Source: JACDAL01 sp035646635
GTDB lineage: Bacteria; Actinomycetota; CADDZG01; WHSQ01
Direction of reading: 5' to 3'
Assembly: GCA_035646635.1 (NCBI GenBank)
Contig: DASRPA010000103.1
Span: forward strand, 1 to 9,485
DNA length: 9,485 nt
Shown here: one piece after another, positions 5,794 to 9,485 of the stretch
How positions within the stretch are numbered: the first letter of the stretch is position 1
Layout: the number at the start of each line of letters is the position of its first letter
The notes under the pieces: generated by a model
What the model saw: only the letters and a program-made list of their open reading frames with translations
Database searches by the model: none
What the model was told of the DNA's origin: nothing
Translations under genes and position numbers: made by a program

Positions 5794-5901
5794 CGGCCCG
5801 ACAAGGACGGGCTGGACCCATCAATCCCCCTACCAAAGGCTGTCGCAGCCCTTCTATAGCCTATTCTCAGTCGCGCTTTCAGGGCCGGAACCGGAGGGTT
5901 C
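5794..5901 (+). promoter_or_regulatory. Leader region of comM
   Basis: Between the tandem repeat and the comM start there is a small perfect hairpin, GGCTG (5838-5842) with CAGCC (5846-5850), followed by an AT-richer stretch with two -10-like hexamers, TATAGC (5855-5860) and TATTCT (5862-5867). No convincing -35 box is present. The ribosome site for comM is GGAGGG at 5893-5898. A promoter here is plausible because this is the largest gap in the block, but it is weakly supported. Confidence 0.3.
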
Positions 5902-7422
5902 GTGGTCGCAACATCAGAGACGATAGCGATTGTCGGGGCGGAGGCCCGGCTCGTGCAGGTCGAGGTCCACATCGGGCAGGGCATCCCCAGCTTCACGATC
6001 GTGGGACTGGCCGCAAGATCGGTGAAGGAGGCCGAGCAGCGCACCCGCGCCGCGTTGTTGTCCTCGAACCAGGCCTGGCCCTCGGCTCGAATCACGGCCA
6101 ATCTCGCCCCCGGCGCGTTGCGCAAGGAGGGAACCCACTTCGACCTCCCCCTCGCGCTCGGGCTCCTGGCCGAGCGACGGGCCGCCGACCCGGCCCGGCT
6201 CGAAGGCTGGGTGTCGCTGGGGGAGCTGGCTTTGGACGGCTCGGTGAGGCCCGTGCGGGGTGTGCTTGCGGCCGCCATCGCTACCTTTCGCGCCGGCAGG
6301 AGGGGCCTGATCTGTCCCGTCGCCAACGCCGCCGAGGCCGCGCTGGTCGAGGGCCTCGAGGTAGTGCCGGTGGCCTCACTCCAACAGTGCCTGGCGTGGC
6401 TCAGGGGGGCCGAGACCCCTTCCTCTCCGCCCCCACGCGCACCGGTGTCGGAACCGTGTGAGGACCTTCGAGAGGTACGGGGCCACCCCTCAGCCAAGCG
6501 CGCCCTCGAGGTCGCAGCCGCCGGAAACCACAACCTGCTGCTGGTCGGGCCGCCGGGTTCGGGCAAGACCATGCTGGCCCGCCGCTTGCCCGGGATCCTT
6601 CCGCCCATGACCCGCGATGAGTCGCTCGATGTCACGAGGGTCTATTCCGTGGCGGGGCTGCTCTCGGAACAGGCCGGACTCATCTCCCAACGCCCTTTTC
6701 GGAGTCCCCATCACCACGTCTCGGTGCCGGGCCTCATCGGCGGCGGCGCCGGCTTTGCGCGCCCCGGCGAGGCTAGCCTCGCCCATCGCGGCGTCCTATT
6801 TTTGGACGAGCTGACGCTCTACCGGCGGGATGCGCTCGAGACCCTGCGTGCGCCGCTCGAGGAGGGAGTCGTGCGCATTGCGCGCAGCGGAGCGTTCGTT
6901 TCCTATCCTTGCCGTATCTGCCTGGTCGCCGCCATGAACCCGTGCCCGTGCGGCTATCTGGGAGACGCTATCCGGGCGTGTCGCTGCACGCTGCCGCAGA
7001 TCGAGAGCTACCGACACAAGCTCTCCGGCCCCCTGCTCGATCGCATCGACCTCCACGTCACCATGGGCAGGACCCCGTCGGCCGACCTCATGGGGCTTCC
7101 GCAGGGCGAGTCCAGCGCCGCCGTTGCAGCGCGCGTGGGCGCAGCCCGCCGGCTCCAGACGCTCCGTTACGGGCGAGACGGCGTGACCAATGCTTCCTGC
7201 CCCAAGGCGATGCTCGAGGCGAACCTTCATCTTCAGCAGGCCGCTCGCAGCCACGTGGGGATGGCGATCGAGGCCTTCGGTCTGTCGGGGCGAGGTCTCG
7301 ATAGGGTGCTGCGGGTTGCGCGCACGATCGCCGACCTGGCGGTGGAGGAAGAGGTGTCCTCTGAGCACGTGTCGGAGTCGCTCTCCTATCGCCGAGCTGA
7401 GACCGAAGGTGCCGCCGCATGA
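5902..7422 (+). CDS. comM: ComM/YifB family AAA+ Mg-chelatase-like ATPase
   Basis: A 506-residue cytosolic AAA+ protein. ComM is a hexameric helicase that promotes branch migration of transforming DNA during natural transformation; homologues are also widespread outside known competent species. Order: an N-terminal ChlI/Lon-S5-like domain (about 5-170), then the AAA+ module with Walker A GPPGSGKT (216-223), the segment RPFRSPHHHVS (264-274), Walker B VLFLDEL (298-304), and the family's Cys signature MNPCPCG (345-351). The C-terminal Mg-chelatase lid runs from about 400 to 500. The residues after Walker B are TLY where homologues usually have PEF. GTG 5902 is the only plausible start; GGAGGG ends 3 bases before it, which is tight, and an in-frame stop lies at 5857. 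Length is normal. The gene overlaps dprA by ATGA. Confidence 0.95.
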   Translation: MVATSETIAIVGAEARLVQVEVHIGQGIPSFTIVGLAARSVKEAEQRTRAALLSSNQAWPSARITANLAPGALRKEGTHFDLPLALGLLAERRAADPARLEGWVSLGELALDGSVRPVRGVLAAAIATFRAGRRGLICPVANAAEAALVEGLEVVPVASLQQCLAWLRGAETPSSPPPRAPVSEPCEDLREVRGHPSAKRALEVAAAGNHNLLLVGPPGSGKTMLARRLPGILPPMTRDESLDVTRVYSVAGLLSEQAGLISQRPFRSPHHHVSVPGLIGGGAGFARPGEASLAHRGVLFLDELTLYRRDALETLRAPLEEGVVRIARSGAFVSYPCRICLVAAMNPCPCGYLGDAIRACRCTLPQIESYRHKLSGPLLDRIDLHVTMGRTPSADLMGLPQGESSAAVAARVGAARRLQTLRYGRDGVTNASCPKAMLEANLHLQQAARSHVGMAIEAFGLSGRGLDRVLRVARTIADLAVEEEVSSEHVSESLSYRRAETEGAAA

Positions 7423-8306
7423 GCCGCATCGTCTCGGCGCGAGACGCAGAGTGGCCCCGCCGACTTAGTGAGCTGGGGCCCTATCCGCCCCCCGGTCGCC
7501 TGTTCGTCGAGGGAAGCCCGCTTCCTGTAGACGATGCCCTGGTGGTCGCGGTGGTCGGCACCAGGCGGCCGACCAGTACCGGTCTGCGGGTGGCGCAGGA
7601 GCTGGCCACAGACCTCTGCAAAGCCGGCGTTGTAGTGGTCTCCGGCCTGGCCGTGGGCATCGACGCCGCGGCCCACCGGGCGGCGCTCGAGGCTACGGGG
7701 CGCACGGTCGCGGTGCTCGGCTGCGGGCTCGATGTCGACTATCCCCACCGCAACTTGCGCCTCAAGCAGAAAATCGCCCGCTCCGGCACGCTCGTGTCCG
7801 AATACCCCAACGGCGTGCAACCGGCTCGCCATCATTTCCCCCGCCGTAACCGGATCATCGCCGGCCTCAGCGACGGGGTCGTCGTGGTGGAAGGGGCGAT
7901 CACCAGCGGCGCACTGGTAACGGCCCGGCTCGCGCTCGATTGCAACCGTGACGTGTTCGCGGTGCCGGGCAGCGTTCGCAACCCCATGGCTCAAGGCCCC
8001 AACGAGCTGATCCGCACGTCGCTGGCTGCGCTCGTGACATCCGCCGCGGACATCCTCGAGGAGCTCGCTCCCGGCTTGGCCGCCATGACCTCACCGCCGA
8101 CGTCCGGGGAGCCGCTGGCCCTGAGCTTCGAGGAGGAGGCACTGCTGCGCGCGCTCGACGACGTGCCCTTGTCACTCGAGCACATTTGCTCGTCGGCGCA
8201 ACTCGAGCCGGGGGCCGCGGCCGCGGCGTTGTCGCGCCTCGAGCTACGTGCCCTGGTCGAGCGCACGGTGGCCGGCTACAGCAGGGCTGCCCCGAGGCGA
8301 TCATGA
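7419..8306 (+). CDS. dprA: DNA-processing protein DprA
   Basis: A 295-residue protein that binds incoming single-stranded DNA and loads RecA on it during transformation. The Rossmann-like core is complete: VVGTRRPT (45-52), VSGLAVGIDAAAH (74-86), GCGLDVDYP (101-109), FPRRNRIIAGLSDGVVVVEG (140-159) and SGALVTARLAL (163-173). The C-terminal 60 residues or so (about 235-290) look like the winged-helix domain seen in many DprA proteins. The N-terminal SAM-like domain of longer homologues is reduced or absent. ATG 7419 overlaps the comM stop by four bases (ATGA), so translation is probably coupled; the upstream ribosome site is weak. The pairing with comM supports a shared DNA-uptake or recombination role. 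Confidence 0.95.
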   Translation: MSRIVSARDAEWPRRLSELGPYPPPGRLFVEGSPLPVDDALVVAVVGTRRPTSTGLRVAQELATDLCKAGVVVVSGLAVGIDAAAHRAALEATGRTVAVLGCGLDVDYPHRNLRLKQKIARSGTLVSEYPNGVQPARHHFPRRNRIIAGLSDGVVVVEGAITSGALVTARLALDCNRDVFAVPGSVRNPMAQGPNELIRTSLAALVTSAADILEELAPGLAAMTSPPTSGEPLALSFEEEALLRALDDVPLSLEHICSSAQLEPGAAAAALSRLELRALVERTVAGYSRAAPRRS

Positions 8307-8336
8307 GAGATCCGATCTGGCGCTTGCGATGCCGCT

Positions 8337-8356
8337 TGCTATCATGGCGATGCCAT
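8337..8356 (+). promoter_or_regulatory. Candidate extended -10 promoter after dprA
   Basis: TGCTATCAT at 8337-8345 matches an extended -10 element, with TATCAT agreeing with the consensus at five of six bases. It is followed at once by the small inverted repeat ATGGC-GAT-GCCAT (8344-8356). There is no clear -35 box. A start of transcription near 8352 would produce the leader described at 8374-8440 and the two small ORFs after it. Confidence 0.35.
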
Positions 8357-8373
8357 CACGAGCGGTCGAGGGA

Positions 8374-8440
8374 CGTGGCCCTGTGACACCGCCGCAACCT
8401 GCCTCGGGCAAGGTGCGAAAGCCACGCGATGGGAGGAACC
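8374..8440 (+). promoter_or_regulatory. Possible structured leader RNA of the small-ORF pair
   Basis: Three nested helices can form. CGTGGC (8374-8379) pairs with GCCACG (8421-8426), CACC (8387-8390) with GGTG (8412-8415), and TGCC (8400-8403) with GGCA (8407-8410) around a 3-base loop. The ribosome site GGGAGGA (8431-8437) follows 4 bases after the outer helix. An alternative inner pairing CCTGCC/GGCAAGG competes with the middle helix, so two states are conceivable. The strand GCGAAAGCCACG vaguely resembles part of the c-di-GMP-I riboswitch, but the third helix of that class is missing. I do not assign a known riboswitch. Confidence 0.3.
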
Positions 8441-8698
8441 ATGAGCATCGAGCGCGTTCGCAATTGCGGGCTCTATATTCCTGGGCACGACGTCCACTGG
8501 ATTCAAGCGAAGCGCGGGTGGAGCGACGAAGTAAATCTTCCCGCTCCTGGGCATCTCGTAGAGGTCTGGCCGGATGGGCTTGTGGTTGTGGAGATCGACG
8601 GCCACGTCCGCCGGCTATGGAATCACGACCCCGAACGCTTGGAGAACCTGGTTGCCCGCAGTTTGGGTGAGATCTCTCATCAGCCAAGGTGGGTCTGA
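8441..8698 (+). CDS. Small hypothetical protein (85 aa)
   Basis: An 85-residue soluble protein that I do not recognise. ATG 8441 has a good ribosome site (GGGAGGA at 8431-8437), better placed than the upstream in-frame GTG/ATG codons. It begins MSIERVRNCGLYIPGHDVHW, has a central beta-rich stretch (HLVEVWPDGLVVVEIDGHVRRLW, about 43-65) and a basic C-terminal helix (PERLENLVARSL). The middle looks like a small beta-barrel or sheet, and Trp is frequent. No membrane segment or signal peptide. Its stop codon shares a base with the next start (TGATG), so the two are probably translated together. It lies 134 bp after dprA, where the conserved block ends. Whether it belongs with competence functions is unknown. 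Confidence 0.65.
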   Translation: MSIERVRNCGLYIPGHDVHWIQAKRGWSDEVNLPAPGHLVEVWPDGLVVVEIDGHVRRLWNHDPERLENLVARSLGEISHQPRWV

Positions 8699-8874
8699 TG
8701 AGCACCCCCTCTGACGGAGGTGCCTATCAGTTCTGTGTCGCTGATGCAGACGATCCCGAGCTCCGGCCTTGCCCGGCGCATCCTCCCACTGGGGACCCAG
8801 TGGAACTCCTTCGAGAAGCAGGCGGGTTCTCGATGTCGGGACCCGAAGCCCTACGTTGGATCGAGACTTCGTGA
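8698..8874 (+). CDS. Small hypothetical protein (58 aa), coupled to its neighbour
   Basis: A 58-residue acidic, Pro-rich ORF starting at the TGATG junction. AAGGTGG at 8686-8692 gives a ribosome site 5 bases ahead of ATG 8698. The N-terminal half is low complexity with two Cys (residues 13 and 25); the C-terminal part, ELLREAGGFSMSGPEALRWI, looks helical. I recognise no family. The tandem of an 85-aa and a 58-aa protein with overlapping stop and start is a layout shared by toxin-antitoxin pairs, but neither protein shows a known toxin or antitoxin motif, so this remains a description of layout. It may simply be a short non-functional frame. Confidence 0.4.
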   Translation: MSTPSDGGAYQFCVADADDPELRPCPAHPPTGDPVELLREAGGFSMSGPEALRWIETS

Positions 8875-8904
8875 GAGGCTCCGGAAGCATTGTTCAGGGT
8901 GCCA

Positions 8905-8970
8905 CGCCCCAACTTCGAGCCTCCAACCACCTCCCTTGTGGTCGCGGGCGGAAGGTTCATCCGGGGCGAC
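8905..8970. repeat. Dispersed hairpin repeat, copy 2
   Basis: This is the second copy of the element at 95-160, in the same orientation, located between two convergent coding regions. The outer inverted repeat is CGCCCC (8905-8910) with GGGGCG (8963-8968), flanked inside by AAC and GTT at the same relative positions as in copy 1. The inner hairpin is ACCAC (8926-8930) with GTGGT (8938-8942) around a 7-base loop. Outer-arm sequence differs between copies while pairing is kept, which hints at selection on structure. In this place it could act as a two-way transcript end. Confidence 0.55.
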
Positions 8971-9001
8971 CAGAGCGGCCTTGCCCGAGGGTTTGCATTG
9001 G

Positions 9002-9485
9002 CTAGGGGGTGGGCTCGCGAAGGCGGCGAACTTGGTCCCGAAGTTCGGCAGTCGCGCTGCGGATTTCCTGCTGCAACTGCTTGCGCTCTTCCCTCCTGTC
9101 GCGTTCGAGGACTTGCGTCTGCCGGGTGAGCTCCGTCTGTCGCTCACGCCACTTCTGATCGAAATTTCTGAGCTTGGTCTGGAGGGAACGCAGTTCTTCA
9201 TTGACGCGCTGTTGCACGACCCTGACCTCCTGGTGGCTCGGGATGGATTTTCCATCGACCTCTTCGGCGACGGAGCGGAAGCGCGCCCACGCAGCCTGGC
9301 GAGTGGTTCCCAGCGCCTCACCCACGTCCTCCCATGAGGCGCCGACATTTAGCGCATCGGCGACGAGCCGGGATTGCCAGCTTGATATCTCCTTGAAGAG
9401 TCGCTTGCTCGATGCGAGGGCCGAGAGCGCTTCGGGCTCGCCGGTAGTTGCCTTCCAGGAATCGAGGAGCGGCTCGGGTACTTCG
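9002..9485 (-). CDS. Helix-turn-helix and coiled-coil protein (5' end outside window)
   Basis: The minus-strand frame is open from the right edge to TAG at 9002-9004, giving 160 visible residues with no start codon I would trust; the first GTG, at 9325, lies inside a conserved motif, so the gene extends beyond 9485. Visible residues about 41-70 hold a helix-turn-helix, with VGASWEDVGEALGTTRQAAW, a motif common in actinobacterial DNA-binding proteins. From about residue 80 to the end runs a long charged coiled coil rich in Glu, Arg and Gln (for example RREERKQLQQEIRSATAELR). There is no membrane segment. It points toward the two small + strand ORFs, so the genes are convergent. A DNA-binding or transcriptional role is inferred; the partner or target is unknown. 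Confidence 0.75.
   Translation of the reverse strand, partial: EVPEPLLDSWKATTGEPEALSALASSKRLFKEISSWQSRLVADALNVGASWEDVGEALGTTRQAAWARFRSVAEEVDGKSIPSHQEVRVVQQRVNEELRSLQTKLRNFDQKWRERQTELTRQTQVLERDRREERKQLQQEIRSATAELRDQVRRLREPTP

Noticed and set aside
5315..5926. Two long + strand ORFs (to 203 codons) across yraN and the repeat
   Set aside because: They are out of frame with yraN, and their tails are translations of the 41-bp repeat; yraN itself explains the coding signal.
8401..8426. c-di-GMP-I (GEMM) riboswitch
   Set aside because: Only a strand like GCGAAAGCC is similar; the long third helix with the tetraloop receptor is absent before the start codon.
8911..8968. tRNA-like pseudogene on the minus strand
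   Set aside because: A 5-bp stem with a 7-base loop and an outer 6-bp stem exist, but the loop lacks U33 and no T arm can pair.
95..8970. The two dispersed repeats as attachment sites of one integrated element
   Set aside because: The enclosed region is the conserved rplS-dprA block with tRNAs, and no integrase or transposase is present.
8720..9337. 205-codon + strand ORF
   Set aside because: It is antisense to the coiled-coil gene on the minus strand, whose composition and helix-turn-helix motif are much more protein-like.
1..9485. CRISPR array, prophage, transposon or defence cassette
   Set aside because: There are no regularly spaced repeats and no transposase, integrase, nuclease-defence or structural phage genes; the only tandem repeat is the two-copy 41-bp unit.

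Overview
This is a GC-rich bacterial chromosome segment, most likely from an actinomycete (Actinomycetota), perhaps a deep-branching or uncultured lineage. The strongest evidence is the ordered block rplS - lepB - rnhB - DUF2469 - yraN - comM - dprA, the usual gene order in this phylum. DUF2469 proteins are essentially restricted to actinobacteria. The species cannot be named from the sequence.

Layout. Positions 1-2877 are an accessory, metabolic region. It holds a possible 3' end of an upstream gene, an SMP-30/gluconolactonase-like sugar-lactonase gene, a MarR-GNAT fusion regulator with two operator-like palindromes in its promoter, and a conserved Cys-containing protein of unknown role. Positions 2901-3095 carry two tRNA genes, Gln(CTG) and Glu(CTC). 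Positions 3167-8306 are the conserved core block on the + strand: ribosomal protein L19, signal peptidase I, RNase HII, the DUF2469 protein, the YraN nuclease-like protein, the ComM AAA+ protein and the DNA-uptake protein DprA. Short gaps and overlaps (16 bp lepB/rnhB, a 29-bp rnhB/DUF2469 overlap, an ATGA overlap comM/dprA) point to cotranscription. The one real break is the 223-bp yraN-comM gap, which contains a 41-bp tandem palindromic repeat. Positions 8307-9485 are again unfamiliar: a leader with possible RNA structure, two small translationally coupled ORFs, and, convergent to them, a helix-turn-helix plus coiled-coil protein cut by the right edge.

How the genes fit together. The core block joins translation and secretion housekeeping (L19, LepB) with RNA/DNA maintenance (RNase HII, YraN) and natural-transformation functions. 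ComM promotes branch migration of incoming DNA and DprA loads RecA on it. The two tRNAs are the pair handled by the Glu/Gln amidation route typical of actinobacteria. The left-hand metabolic genes have no obvious link to the core block.

Unexplained structure. The least explained signals are a dispersed imperfect repeat with the same hairpin architecture at both ends of the window (about 101-160 and 8911-8970), the duplicated palindromic unit in front of comM, the twin operators of the MarR-GNAT gene, and the leader plus two tiny ORFs after dprA. I did not find a convincing complete new defence or metabolic system.
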